From positions 1 through 35,377 of the forward strand of contig CANFHC010000031.1 of assembly GCA_947446575.1 (NCBI GenBank): a stretch of 35,377 bases of DNA, read 5' to 3'. Source of the DNA: Bacteriovoracaceae bacterium (GTDB taxonomy: Bacteria > Bdellovibrionota > Bacteriovoracia > Bacteriovoracales > Bacteriovoracaceae). Shown piece by piece: positions 18,092-26,623 of this stretch; within the stretch, counting starts at the first letter, position 1; each line of letters begins with the position of its first letter. Both the position numbers and the translations under genes were made by a program. A model generated the notes under the pieces. That model saw nothing but the letters and a program-made list of their open reading frames with translations, made no database searches and was not told where the DNA came from.

Positions 18092-18688
18092 ACCTACAAT
18101 AATTTTTTTCATGGCGGTCCTGAAATAAAAATTGAAAATATGCTTTTGCAGCTTGATGAAATCGTCAATTCACTTTCTGGTAAAATTATTCTTCTTGGAC
18201 ATTCATGGGGTGCTGTTTTAGCTACAGAGTATGCAGGAAGAAATCAGTCCAAGCTATCTGGCCTAGTTATAATGAGTACGGGGTTAAGCGATATGCATTG
18301 GAAAGATGAATACAATAGAGAATTGAAAGACCTCGGATTAGAAAATGCGGAACCTGAACAAATTTTTCTCACACCAGAATAAGTTGAACTAGGAGAAATG
18401 ATTCTTGATAAAATATTGGACACATTTTCAGAAGAAACTTTTAACAGCATAAAGCAAAGCTATATTGAAAAATATGATGTAACTCCACTATTGAAGACAT
18501 TAAAAATACCTGTCATCAATATTTTTGGAGAAAAAGATGTACGTTTTCCTGCTCGTGTATCTAAAACATTTCGCTCATACAATAACGATTTGATTGATTT
18601 TCAAATATCAAATTCTGGTCATTTTCCATTCTTACAAAGTGTTGGAAGAAAACAAATTTATAAAATTCTAAAAGAGAGCTTGCTCTAA
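18092..18688 (+). pseudogene. Alpha/beta hydrolase interrupted by an in-frame stop
   Basis: One reading frame carries the pieces of an alpha/beta-hydrolase. HGGP (18110-18121) is the oxyanion-hole motif of the proline-iminopeptidase group. GHSWGA (in 18140-18382) is the nucleophile elbow with its serine. GEKDVRFPA supplies the acid, and SNSGHFPF supplies the catalytic histidine (in 18398-18688). A TAA at 18380-18382 splits the frame; the two halves are in phase, so a single nonsense change explains it. The distance from HGGP to the elbow is too short for this family, suggesting an additional deletion, and no good start lies upstream. AGGAG sits just before the ATG at 18398, so separate translation of the 96-residue C-terminal half cannot be excluded. 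Confidence 0.7.
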
Positions 18689-18812
18689 ATCACTACTTGT
18701 AAACTTTTTGCTCCAACCATTTCACAAATAAAATATTTTCCTTATTAGTATTCAAATAAATCGTTTTTTAAGCATCCTATAATTAAGATGCCCTCTTAAT
18801 TTAGGAGGTATT

Positions 18813-19280
18813 ATGAAAGATCAAAATTTTAGTGAAAAACCACCACGCTTAAAAGATTTAGTTAACCAACATGTTATGGGAGATGTATGGATAAGGGATA
18901 CTCCATTTGGGCCAGTGACTGATTCTCTCAAAATAGCGGAGAAATTTGAAATTGATCACAAATATATTCTTAGATCTATAGACAAATGCATAGAAGAATT
19001 ATCCACAGAGCCCAAATTTGAGCTTTGTAAAAACTTAATAGAAAACAGACACTTAGCCGGCCCCAAAGGCAGAGAAAGGAGTTATCGAAAAATTGATATC
19101 ACAGAGTTTGGGTTGGCGCTTTTGCTCCTATATATAAACTCACCAAAGGCCCGTAAAATTTCCGCTGAAATTCTCTATCGCTTTTTCATCCTAAAAACAT
19201 ACCTGGATGGTTTAAATGTTAGACAAATTGGGGCCATCAAAGGTTATTACCGCCAAAAAATGAGACATGAGAAAAAATAA
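18813..19280 (+). CDS. Rha-like phage regulatory protein
   Basis: A 155-residue protein resembling the phage Rha family. It has a helix-turn-helix-like SLKIAEKFEIDHKYILRSID segment, then YRKIDITEFGLALLLLYI, then KARKISAEILYRFF, in the order seen in Rha (the MTRDGF..LAMG region). Rha proteins of lambdoid phages interfere with infection of certain hosts and act as regulators. A perfect AGGAGGT site precedes the ATG by 5 bases. No other phage gene lies nearby, so it is an orphan, perhaps domesticated or a prophage remnant. Distant Rha or a related DNA-binding protein: moderate confidence. Confidence 0.6.
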   Translation: MKDQNFSEKPPRLKDLVNQHVMGDVWIRDTPFGPVTDSLKIAEKFEIDHKYILRSIDKCIEELSTEPKFELCKNLIENRHLAGPKGRERSYRKIDITEFGLALLLLYINSPKARKISAEILYRFFILKTYLDGLNVRQIGAIKGYYRQKMRHEKK

Positions 19281-19383
19281 CATCATAGAAACTTGAGCAT
19301 AAACTAATAGTTATTATTCCAAGCGCTGATTCGATTCTTAGTGGTTTAGATGCGCTAATCTGATGTGGTTTTTAACTCTGCTG

Positions 19384-20061
19384 TTACTTACAGCTAAGCT
19401 TCGTAAACGAACTATAAACTGGAAAGTCACTTGTATGAACATCCGATGCATTTTTTTGTGAAACAACTACAGTATTCATTGCTGCAGCGATTGTTCCATG
19501 GCTACACGACGAGTCTTTACCGAGAATAATCCCGTATGGTGCTTGAAAGTTTGTGAGAGGACGATCGTTCGAGACTAAAGCTGGATAGTTAGGATAAGCG
19601 TTAGGCACTTCACAGTATGAAAGTGTTACGTTATATCCAATAACTTTTCCATTATTAGTTACCTTAGTTACAAACATTAAATCTTTGTAAGCGCTAACTC
19701 CGACATATAAATCCGAAATAGTTCCATTACTCATAAAACCTGATTGCCAATTACCGCCAATAGTTGTCTCTGAAATTGAACCACCATTAACATAATAACT
19801 TACATCATGAGAAAGTCTTTTTTTGCCTTCATTACATTGATTTTGTGATTTAAGTAGCTCAACTTCTTTAATAATTTTTGCAGGTACTAGGAATGTCGAC
19901 ATCATAGCTAAACTTGCTATTTCTCCGCAAGATTCACAATTAGCTTTTGGAGGAGCAATCGCTTTATTAATTCCGGTAGCCGTTGGTACTTCTGGAATTT
20001 GAATTAGATCTTGAGTATAAGCAGTTGAGGAAATCACAAATAATAACAAATACTTTTTCAT
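19384..20061 (-). CDS. Secreted protein of unknown function
   Basis: 225 residues when started at the ATG at 20061, which gives MKKYLLLFVISSTAYTQ as signal peptide with an AAAAGAG site upstream. The in-frame ATG at 20091 would put ten polar residues before the signal and is less likely. The mature part has a CESC pair near the N-terminus and further cysteines (QC, SYC, SSC, SC at the end), consistent with a disulphide-bonded periplasmic or exported protein. No family recognised. Confidence 0.65.
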   Translation of the reverse strand: MKKYLLLFVISSTAYTQDLIQIPEVPTATGINKAIAPPKANCESCGEIASLAMMSTFLVPAKIIKEVELLKSQNQCNEGKKRLSHDVSYYVNGGSISETTIGGNWQSGFMSNGTISDLYVGVSAYKDLMFVTKVTNNGKVIGYNVTLSYCEVPNAYPNYPALVSNDRPLTNFQAPYGIILGKDSSCSHGTIAAAMNTVVVSQKNASDVHTSDFPVYSSFTKLSCK

Positions 20062-20269
20062 ATTAATCTCTTTTAGATTATAAAAATCCATTATTTATTC
20101 GGTTTCAGATAAATTAACTTAAATAATTTTCTAAAACTTATCTTGAAGAGAAAAAATCGGGTATTAATTTAGTTTCAAAAGCTAATGGTTTCAACTCAAA
20201 TTTTGTATTCTTAACTTTCGTATTAATAATCAAGCATCCAAGTAATTAATGTATTTGGTTTGACCGCAC

Positions 20270-20298
20270 AAAAAAAAGGCCCTGCAGTGCAGGGCCTT
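20270..20298 (-). terminator. Terminator of the sdh operon
   Basis: AAGGCCCTGCA (20276-20286) and TGCAGGGCCTT (20288-20298) form a very stable GC-rich hairpin. Read on the minus strand it is followed by eight T residues (20277 down to 20270), 27 bases after the sdhB stop. Confidence 0.93.
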
Positions 20299-20324
20299 GG
20301 AAGTGATAAGAGATAATAATTAAA

Positions 20325-21098
20325 TTAGTTTCTAGAACCGATTGCACCTTTAAACCATTCACGGTTCATGCGAGCGATGTTCTCAATTTTAATTCCTTTC
20401 GGACATTGAGCTTCACACTCAGCTTCGTTCGTACAATTTCCAAAACCAAGCTCGTCCATTTTAGCGACCATTGCCTGAGTTCTAGCTTCGGACTCAATTT
20501 CCCCTTGAGGAAGAAGAGCAAGTTGAGAAATTTTAGCGGAAACAAACAGCATAGCTGAAGCATTTTTACAGCTTGCTACACACGCACCACAACCGATACA
20601 AGCAGCAGCATCCATTGCTAGTTCTGCATTTTCTTGTCCGATTAAAATGGCATTAGCATCTTGTGGGTTTCCTGTATTAACGTTTATGAATCCACCAGCT
20701 GCGATGATTTGATCAAAAGCTCCACGGTCAACCATCAAGTCTTTTAGGACTGGAAAAGCTTTAGCTCTCCAAGGTTCAACAACGATTGTATCGCCATCCT
20801 TAAATTTTCTCATGTGCAACTGACATGTTGTAGTTTGAGATTCTGGACCGTGTGCTTGCCCGTTAATCATCATTGAACACATTCCACAAATTCCTTCGCG
20901 GCAGTCATGGTCGAAGGCAATTGAATCACCTTTTTCTTTAACAAGCTTTGTGTTGAGTTCGTCCATCATTTCTAGGAACGACATATCCGGAGAGATGCCA
21001 TCGAGTTTATAATCGACCATCGCTCCTTTATCTTTTGCGTTTTTTTGTCTCCAAACTTTTAAATTAAGAGACATTGATCCTGCTTTATTTCCACTCAT
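20325..21098 (-). CDS. sdhB: Succinate dehydrogenase/fumarate reductase iron-sulfur subunit
   Basis: A 257-residue electron-transfer subunit of complex II, peripheral on the cytoplasmic side. The [2Fe-2S] ligands are C66, C71, C74 and C92 ([10 protein letters not shown]). The [4Fe-4S] ligands are C167, C170, C173 and C177 ([11 protein letters not shown]). The [3Fe-4S] ligands are C222, C228 and C232. AAGGA precedes the ATG. It is the last gene of sdhCAB, 97 bases after sdhA, with two hairpins in the gap and a strong terminator behind it. The sequence style is that of the b558-type enzymes found in Bacteroidetes, epsilon- and deltaproteobacteria. Confidence 0.96.
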   Translation of the reverse strand: MSGNKAGSMSLNLKVWRQKNAKDKGAMVDYKLDGISPDMSFLEMMDELNTKLVKEKGDSIAFDHDCREGICGMCSMMINGQAHGPESQTTTCQLHMRKFKDGDTIVVEPWRAKAFPVLKDLMVDRGAFDQIIAAGGFINVNTGNPQDANAILIGQENAELAMDAAACIGCGACVASCKNASAMLFVSAKISQLALLPQGEIESEARTQAMVAKMDELGFGNCTNEAECEAQCPKGIKIENIARMNREWFKGAIGSRN

Positions 21099-21119
21099 AA
21101 ATTTTGTCCTTGTTTGTGG

Positions 21120-21187
21120 AACTCTTATAAAGAGTTTTCCTTTTTACATTTTCTTGCGGAGTAAAAATGCTTCAGTGGAGCATTTTT
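21120..21187 (-). promoter_or_regulatory. Two hairpins between sdhA and sdhB
   Basis: AAAAATGCT (21163-21171) pairs with AGCATTTTT (21179-21187), directly after the sdhA stop and with a T-rich 3' arm on the minus strand. AACTCTT (21120-21126) pairs with AAGAGTT (21130-21136). They may act as a partial terminator or RNA-processing/stability element that sets sdhB level against sdhCA. Confidence 0.5.
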
Positions 21188-21195
21188 TCCACAAA

Positions 21196-23121
21196 CTACT
21201 TATAACTTCTTTGAGTTAATTTTACGTTTTCAAAGTTCAGCTCTTCGATATTACGAATTGGTTTCACCCCTTCGCCTTGATATTCCCAAGCAGCGACATG
21301 GCAGAAGTTTTCGTCATCGCGTTTTGCTTCACCTTCTTCAGTTTGAGATTCTTCTCTGAAGTGACCTCCACATGACTCTTTTCTCTCGAGAGCATCAAGG
21401 GCCATTAGTTCACCAAGCTCTAAGAAATCGGCAACTCGTCCAGCTTTTTCAAGTTGAGTATTGATGTCGACATTTGTTCCAGTGACTTTTACATTTTTCC
21501 AGAAGTCTGCTTTGATCGCCTGAATCTTACTGATAGCATCTTTGAGTCCAACTTCATTGCGGGCCATACCGACGTTATCCCACATGACATGACCTAACTC
21601 TTTATGAAACTCATCAACTGTTTTATTGCCGTTGATTGCTAGAAGCTTGTCGAATTTATTTTTTGATTCAGTTAAAGACTTTTCAAACTCAGGATGAGTC
21701 GTCTCAACTTTTTCAAATTTTTCCGTCGCAAAATAATTTCCTATTGTGTAAGGAATGACGAAATATCCATCTGCTAAACCTTGCATAAGAGCAGAAGCTC
21801 CTAAGCGGTTTGCTCCGTGGTCAGAGAAGTTAGCTTCTCCTAATACGAAAAGTCCTGGGATATTTGACATAAGATTGTAATCAACCCAAAGACCACCCAT
21901 AGTGTAGTGAATCGCTGGATAGATCATCATCGGAGTTTTGTAAGGGTTATCATCAGTGATACGTTGGTACATTTCAAAAAGGTTGCCGTATTTCGATCTA
22001 ATTTTGTCTTCACCATCTCTTTTAATCGCTGCTTGGAAATCAAGGTAAACAGCTTTTCCTGTGGCTGAAACTCCAAAGCCTGAGTCACTCATGTTCTTAG
22101 CGTTTCTTGAAGCCACGTCACGAGGAACGAGGTTACCAAAAGATGGATAAATTCTTTCTAAGAAATAATCTCTTTCAGATTCTGGAATTTCAGTAGCTGG
22201 GCGCTTGTCACCTTTAATTTTTGGAACCCAAACGCGTCCATCATTTCTTAAAGACTCAGACATCAAAGTTAATTTTGACTGGTGATCCCCTGAAACAGGA
22301 ATACATGTCGGGTGAATTTGCGTGAAACATGGGTTTGCAAAGTACGCACCTTTTTTATAAGCACGGAATGCAGCTGAAGCGTTTGATGCTTTTGCATTTG
22401 TAGAAAGATAGTACACGTTTCCGTATCCACCAGTTGCGAGAACGACAGCGTCAGCTACGTATTTTTCAAACTCACCAGTTACAACGTTTCTTACGATGAT
22501 CCCGCGAGCTTTTCCCTCAACCATAACGAGTTCAACCATCTCTCGACGAGTATATGATTTAATTTTTCCATTATGCACTTCTTTCATCATTGCTGAATAA
22601 GCACCAAGAAGAAGTTGTTGTCCTGTTTGTCCTCGAGCATAGAAAGTTCTAGATACTTGAGCACCACCGAACGATCTATTTGAAAGTGTTCCACCGTATT
22701 CTCGAGCAAACGGAACCCCTTGGGCCACACATTGATCGATGATTGAGTTAGCAACTTCAGCCAGGCGATAAACGTTTGATTCGCGCGCTCTATAGTCTCC
22801 ACCTTTTACTGTATCGTAGAAAAGTCTATAAACCGAGTCGCCATCGTTTGGATAATTTTTAGCACCGTTGATTCCACCTTGAGCGGCAATTGAATGCGCT
22901 CGTCTTGGTGAATCTTGAATACAAAAAGTTGAAACTTCGTATCCCAATTCTGCCAGAGAAGCAGCAGCTGAAGCTCCAGCTAAACCAGTCCCAACAACGA
23001 TAACAGAGTATTTTCTTTTGTTAGCAGCATTCACAATTTTCATGTGAAATTTATGTGATTTCCATCTTTCTTGAACAGGACCTGTAGGAACTTTTCCATC
23101 CAATTTTTTTATAGTAGTCAT
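21196..23121 (-). CDS. sdhA: Succinate dehydrogenase/fumarate reductase flavoprotein subunit
   Basis: A 641-residue catalytic subunit oxidising succinate (or reducing fumarate). The FAD Rossmann motif is [19 protein letters not shown] (42-60). The flavin-linking histidine H76 lies in [11 protein letters not shown]. Substrate and capping-domain motifs follow ([14 protein letters not shown], then [18 protein letters not shown]). The C-terminal FAD contact region is [20 protein letters not shown]. It begins 2 bases after the sdhC stop, so the two are tightly coupled. The long form with an N-terminal extension of about 38 residues is usual for the b558 group. The direction of reaction cannot be told from sequence. 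Confidence 0.97.
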   Translation of the reverse strand: MTTIKKLDGKVPTGPVQERWKSHKFHMKIVNAANKRKYSVIVVGTGLAGASAAASLAELGYEVSTFCIQDSPRRAHSIAAQGGINGAKNYPNDGDSVYRLFYDTVKGGDYRARESNVYRLAEVANSIIDQCVAQGVPFAREYGGTLSNRSFGGAQVSRTFYARGQTGQQLLLGAYSAMMKEVHNGKIKSYTRREMVELVMVEGKARGIIVRNVVTGEFEKYVADAVVLATGGYGNVYYLSTNAKASNASAAFRAYKKGAYFANPCFTQIHPTCIPVSGDHQSKLTLMSESLRNDGRVWVPKIKGDKRPATEIPESERDYFLERIYPSFGNLVPRDVASRNAKNMSDSGFGVSATGKAVYLDFQAAIKRDGEDKIRSKYGNLFEMYQRITDDNPYKTPMMIYPAIHYTMGGLWVDYNLMSNIPGLFVLGEANFSDHGANRLGASALMQGLADGYFVIPYTIGNYFATEKFEKVETTHPEFEKSLTESKNKFDKLLAINGNKTVDEFHKELGHVMWDNVGMARNEVGLKDAISKIQAIKADFWKNVKVTGTNVDINTQLEKAGRVADFLELGELMALDALERKESCGGHFREESQTEEGEAKRDDENFCHVAAWEYQGEGVKPIRNIEELNFENVKLTQRSYK

Positions 23122-23123
23122 GA

Positions 23124-23795
23124 TTAATGTCCTCCTCTAGTAAAGCAGAAAATCGCAAGGGCCGAAAATCCAACAGCGATTACAACACCAAATAATTTTG
23201 AAGCAAGTTCTATTTTAGACATATACTTTGGGTGATTTAATCCGAGGGATTGAAAAGCAGACCAGAAGCCGTGGCTGACGTGAACTCCAAGAGTGATCAC
23301 TGCAACCAAATAAATCACAACGTGAATAGGGTCAGCGAAGTATTCAACAGTCGTTTTGTAGATATCGCGCATTTCGATTCCACCAACTGTAGTATCGTAA
23401 TGAGTTCCAAATTTTAAACCTGTAATATGGATAATTAAAAAGATTAAAGTGATTAATCCTGAAATAGCCATTGATTTTGAAGCGAAATCGCCGCCGCGAC
23501 CAGATTTTGTGTAAGTGTGGTAAGCAATCGGACGCGCTTTTTTATTTTCAATCGTAAGCTTGATCGCCATTACGATGTGAGAGAGAAAAAGGGCCAATAA
23601 TCCAACTTCAGCAACGTAGATTAATGGATTACTCGTTAAAGCATGCGAGTATTTGTTAAACGCATCTGATCCAATTAAGAGGGTCAAATTGCCCAGCAAA
23701 TGGGTTAATACAAAGCCGCAGAGAAGAAGACCTGTCACACCCATGATCTGTTTTTTACCGATCGATGTGGACGTGGAACACTTTTTAGAACTCAT
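23124..23795 (-). CDS. sdhC: Succinate dehydrogenase cytochrome b558 subunit
   Basis: 223 residues from the ATG at 23795, which has AAGGAG 9 bases upstream. An in-frame ATG at 23879 would add 28 residues of non-homologous leader and lacks a site. There are five predicted membrane helices. Histidines at [21 protein letters not shown] and GVHVSHGFW are the expected axial ligands for two b haems. It anchors SdhAB and passes electrons to or from menaquinone. As a single five-helix anchor it replaces separate SdhC and SdhD. It is first in the operon sdhC-sdhA-sdhB. Confidence 0.93.
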   Translation of the reverse strand: MSSKKCSTSTSIGKKQIMGVTGLLLCGFVLTHLLGNLTLLIGSDAFNKYSHALTSNPLIYVAEVGLLALFLSHIVMAIKLTIENKKARPIAYHTYTKSGRGGDFASKSMAISGLITLIFLIIHITGLKFGTHYDTTVGGIEMRDIYKTTVEYFADPIHVVIYLVAVITLGVHVSHGFWSAFQSLGLNHPKYMSKIELASKLFGVVIAVGFSALAIFCFTRGGH

Positions 23796-24007
23796 AGGGA
23801 GTTGCTCCTTTTTTTGTAAATTAGGTATTCGTTTGAAAAAATTGATGTGAATGCTATTGAATATTAGCGCATCAAACATGATTGGTTAAGTAGAAACTAG
23901 TCTGTAAAACTATAATCTAAATAAGGGTAAAATTGACTTAAATTGACGCTAGTATTTTGGGAAGGTTTTTGTAAGAATAATAAATATTTTATTGATCGCA
24001 GGAAATT

Positions 24008-24439
24008 ATGAAAGACCAAAAATGTGAATTAGACTTTGTAGGATGGCGTGAAACCGTAAGCCTTCCAGCTTTTAAACTTTTAGGTATAAAGGCCAAGATT
24101 GATACGGGGGCAAAAACATCGGCCCTACACGCTGAAGAAATTGAATATTTATCATACAAAGGTAAAAAGTATGTCCGCTTCTTGTTTGAGTCGGAAGATG
24201 GCAAAAAAAGATATATTAAATCCCGTTTTATAGAAGAGCGCGAAATAAAAAGTTCCACTGGGCAAAAAACCATCAGACCTGTGGTGAAAACAAAAATAAG
24301 AATGGGCGAAACGGAATTTGAAATAGAAATCACTTTAATTAACCGCGACCTGATGGGCTTTAAAATGCTGATTGGCCGAGAAGCATTAAACGGAAGATTT
24401 CTAATTAACCCAGCGCGCTCACACCTTTTAAAAAAATAA
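24008..24439 (+). CDS. RimB-type retropepsin-like aspartic protease
   Basis: A 143-residue protein of the ATP-dependent zinc protease/RimB group (PF05618-type). The catalytic-type motif is KIDTGAKTSALHA with D32-T33-G34, and a late LIGREALNGRFLINP segment completes the family pattern. In Pseudomonas, RimB acts with RimK to control glutamate-tail length on ribosomal protein S6. Here rimK follows 19 bases downstream, the same arrangement. AGGAAATT gives a fair ribosome site. It is divergent from sdhC across a 212-base gap. An AAATTGAC sequence is repeated with a 10-base period at 23930-23947, in the presumed promoter region. Confidence 0.9.
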   Translation: MKDQKCELDFVGWRETVSLPAFKLLGIKAKIDTGAKTSALHAEEIEYLSYKGKKYVRFLFESEDGKKRYIKSRFIEEREIKSSTGQKTIRPVVKTKIRMGETEFEIEITLINRDLMGFKMLIGREALNGRFLINPARSHLLKK

Positions 24440-24458
24440 TTTGAAATAGGATGTATCT

Positions 24459-25361
24459 ATGAAGATTGCCATTTTGTCTCGAAGTTCAAATATCTACTCA
24501 ACAAAAAGACTGCTAGAGGCCGGAAAGGCTCGAGGGCATGAAGTTGAAGTTATCGACACACTCAAGTGTTATATGGATATCACTTCAAAAAAACCTATGG
24601 TGCATTACCAAGATCGTATATTAGACGATTTTGATGCCATCATTCCACGAATTGGAGCTTCAATTACTTTTTATGGAACGGCCGTTATAAGACAATTTGA
24701 AATGATGGGCGTGTCTTCAATAAATGAGAGTGTCGCAATTTCTAGAGCGCGCGACAAATTGCGCTCACTACAATTATTATCGAGAAAGGGAATTGGTTTG
24801 CCAATAACGGGTTTTGCTCACTCTACAAAAATGACTCAAGAATTAATCAAATTAGTTGGCGGAGCTCCGCTGGTCATTAAACTTTTAGAAGGTACTCAAG
24901 GCAAGGGAGTTGTTCTGGCAGAAACTGATGGTGCTGCTGAATCCGTGATCGATGCTTTTCGTGAAATGGATGCAAATATTCTCGTGCAAGAATTTATCAA
25001 AGAAGCACGTGGATCAGATATTCGTTGTTTTGTTATTGGTGATGAAGTTGTGGCCTCAATGAAAAGAACTGCTAAAGTTGGTGAGTTCAGATCCAATCTA
25101 CATAGAGGTGGATCGGCCGAAGTTGTTTCTATCACTAAAGAAGAAAGACAAATGGCCTTAGATGCAACAAAAGCTCTAGGTCTTAATGTTGCAGGTGTGG
25201 ATTTACTGCGCTCTGATCGCGGACCATTAATTATGGAAGTCAATTCTTCTCCAGGCTTAAATGGAATTGAAACTTCCACTGGTAAAGACGTTGCTGGAAT
25301 GATCATAGAATATCTAGAAAAAATGGATAAGCATACAACTGAGACTAAGGGGAAAGGATAA
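24459..25361 (+). CDS. rimK: Ribosomal protein S6-L-glutamate ligase, ATP-grasp
   Basis: A 300-residue ATP-grasp ligase. It has an N-terminal domain ([20 protein letters not shown]), the ATP-grasp glycine loop [17 protein letters not shown], and the Mg-binding end [15 protein letters not shown]. It adds glutamates to the C-terminus of ribosomal protein S6 and in some bacteria makes poly-glutamate. Length is exactly that of E. coli RimK. It sits between the RimB-like protease and a small unknown gene, in a probable three-gene operon. Substrate is inferred from the family; S6 itself is not in the window. Confidence 0.94.
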   Translation: MKIAILSRSSNIYSTKRLLEAGKARGHEVEVIDTLKCYMDITSKKPMVHYQDRILDDFDAIIPRIGASITFYGTAVIRQFEMMGVSSINESVAISRARDKLRSLQLLSRKGIGLPITGFAHSTKMTQELIKLVGGAPLVIKLLEGTQGKGVVLAETDGAAESVIDAFREMDANILVQEFIKEARGSDIRCFVIGDEVVASMKRTAKVGEFRSNLHRGGSAEVVSITKEERQMALDATKALGLNVAGVDLLRSDRGPLIMEVNSSPGLNGIETSTGKDVAGMIIEYLEKMDKHTTETKGKG

Positions 25362-25369
25362 AAAATTCG

Positions 25370-25609
25370 ATGAATATCACTGAATTTCCCGCAGAATTTT
25401 TTGTAAAACTTGAAGGCCAAGATTTTCTCTTAGGAAGACTTTCTATTAATAAAATGAATAGCTCTTTTTGGGTGGAAATCGACATCGTACAAAAAGAATC
25501 TAAAAAAATTTGGGCCCATGTGGGAAATCTTTATGGGATCAGCGAGCTAGATGAAGCAGTTGATCGATCGGTTCAGACGCTCTCAGATTATTTAAAAATC
25601 AAAAATTAA
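25370..25609 (+). CDS. Small protein of unknown function in the rimK operon
   Basis: A 79-residue soluble protein starting 8 bases after rimK; its ribosome site (AAAGGA) lies inside the rimK stop region. The predicted fold is a short beta-sheet (EFFVKLEGQDFLLGRL, SSFWVEIDIVQ) followed by a helix (ELDEAVDRSVQTLSDYLK). The position suggests a third component of the S6-modification unit, but no family is recognised and the job is inference. After its stop there are about 200 bases (25610-25813) in which I see only the promoter of the next RNA. Confidence 0.6.
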   Translation: MNITEFPAEFFVKLEGQDFLLGRLSINKMNSSFWVEIDIVQKESKKIWAHVGNLYGISELDEAVDRSVQTLSDYLKIKN

Positions 25610-25783
25610 ATTTATTCGCTATGATGCTTTATATTTAAATCTTCGCGATAAAGATTGGGTTTATGAAAATTGCCCTAAGACCACTTTCTTTTTAAATGTC
25701 AAAAATTAGCAAATGTAAGATATAGTAAGAGATCTCTGTCATTTTAATGACTTAGTAAACCAGTCAAACGTCAAATTAGTGAC

Positions 25784-25811
25784 TTAACAGTTGTAAGTTT
25801 AGTGATATGTT
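25784..25811 (+). promoter_or_regulatory. Promoter of the structured leader RNA
   Basis: TTAACA (25784-25789; 5/6 of the -35 consensus), 16-base spacer, TATGTT (25806-25811; 4/6). Initiation near 25817 would place the transcript start at the edge of the closing stem of the RNA beginning at 25814, which supports the call. Confidence 0.5.
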
Positions 25812-25813
25812 TT

Positions 25814-25978
25814 CAGGAGGTTAACAGCTGTTAATCGGTAAAACGGCCATGTGAAAACTTGGCATGATGTCTGCAATAGGTATTTGTGTGTGTGGAGAAT
25901 CTGAAAAAAGGATTTTTTTAGACCTCCTGTGAATGTCTCTCAAAAAGCCCATTGCTGAAATATGCACTGGGCTTTTTT
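25814..25978 (+). ncRNA. Structured leader RNA upstream of Qnr-like gene
   Basis: About 165 bases without a good gene but rich in pairing. CAGGAGGT (25814-25821) pairs perfectly with ACCTCCTG (25922-25929), closing a domain. TTAACAGCTGTTAA (25821-25834) is a perfect palindrome. GCCATGT-GAAA-ACTTGGC (25846-25863) is a hairpin with a GNRA tetraloop and one mismatch. AATCT/GGATT forms another. A strong terminator follows (25942-25978). GCAATAGG (25873-25880) can instead pair with CCCATTGC (25948-25955), which would break the terminator. The AGGAGG is 7 bases before a CTG that opens an 8-codon frame (stop 25852-25854), a possible leader peptide. It could be a riboswitch/attenuator for the pentapeptide gene or a free small RNA. 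No known riboswitch class recognised. Confidence 0.55.
25942..25978 (+). terminator. Intrinsic terminator before the pentapeptide gene
   Basis: AAAAAGCCCA (25942-25951) pairs with TGGGCTTTTT (25968-25977), then one more T. It lies 26 bases upstream of the pentapeptide ATG and 330 bases beyond the rimK-operon stop, so it is well placed as an attenuator. Confidence 0.85.
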
Positions 25979-26004
25979 GTTTTAAATCTACTAAAATCAA
26001 TTTT

Positions 26005-26583
26005 ATGAAAGAGCAACTAAATGACTTCGATGAAATAAACTTCGATGAAACAAGTTTTAATAAAATCCTTCCCCTTAAATATTTTGAGTTCGTTGAATGC
26101 ACTTTTAATTCAATTGATTTCACTCAACTTAATTTGTCGCTCAATAAATTTATCGAGTGTAAATTTGAAAATTGTAATCTTTCTAATGCTAGTGTGAAGA
26201 ATACGCTTTTGCGCGACTGCCATTTTATCAATTGCAAAGTCATCGGTGTAAATTTTTCTGAAACCCAAGCATTCACAACACCTAGCTTTTTTGAATCGGC
26301 CCTAGATTATTCAGTTTTTCAATTACTCAATTTAACTAGTGCCATTTTCAAGAACTGTTCAATGAGAGAAGTAGATTTTTATGAAGCCAATCTCTCGAAG
26401 GCGGAATTTTCAGGATCTCTTTTAGAGGGAGCTGTTTTTAACGGTGCTAATTTGACTGCTGCTGATTTTCGAGGCGCTCAGGACTATTCAATCGATCTGC
26501 GGGTTACTAACGTTAAAAAGGCTAAATTTAGTATTCCAGAGGCTTTAAATTTACTAAAAGCTTTGGATGTAAGCTTAGAGTGA
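26005..26583 (+). CDS. Qnr-like pentapeptide-repeat protein
   Basis: 192 residues from the ATG at 26005. An in-frame ATG at 25933 would place the coding region across the terminator hairpin and is rejected. Repeats of A(D/N)LXX type run through most of the protein, e.g. CKFENCNLSNASVKN, SMREVDFYEANLSKAEF and EGAVFNGANLTAADFRGA, building a right-handed beta-helix that mimics DNA. The C-terminus (RVTNVKKAKFSIPEALNLL, then ALDVSLE) matches the dimerisation helix end of Qnr/McbG-type proteins, which protect gyrase and topoisomerase IV from quinolones or toxins. Chromosomal Qnr-like genes are common; native function is often unclear. The ribosome site is weak. The structured leader just upstream suggests inducible control. 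Confidence 0.8.
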   Translation: MKEQLNDFDEINFDETSFNKILPLKYFEFVECTFNSIDFTQLNLSLNKFIECKFENCNLSNASVKNTLLRDCHFINCKVIGVNFSETQAFTTPSFFESALDYSVFQLLNLTSAIFKNCSMREVDFYEANLSKAEFSGSLLEGAVFNGANLTAADFRGAQDYSIDLRVTNVKKAKFSIPEALNLLKALDVSLE

Positions 26584-26623
26584 ATTACAGGTAGAGGATG
26601 GCAATTATTTTTTGTTTATTCGT

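Noticed and set aside
23796-23879. 28-residue longer SdhC
   Set aside because: The internal ATG has AAGGAG and gives the family-like N-terminus; the extension has no ribosome site.
25933-26004. N-terminal extension of the pentapeptide protein
   Set aside because: It would translate the terminator hairpin; the extra residues do not look like pentapeptide repeats.
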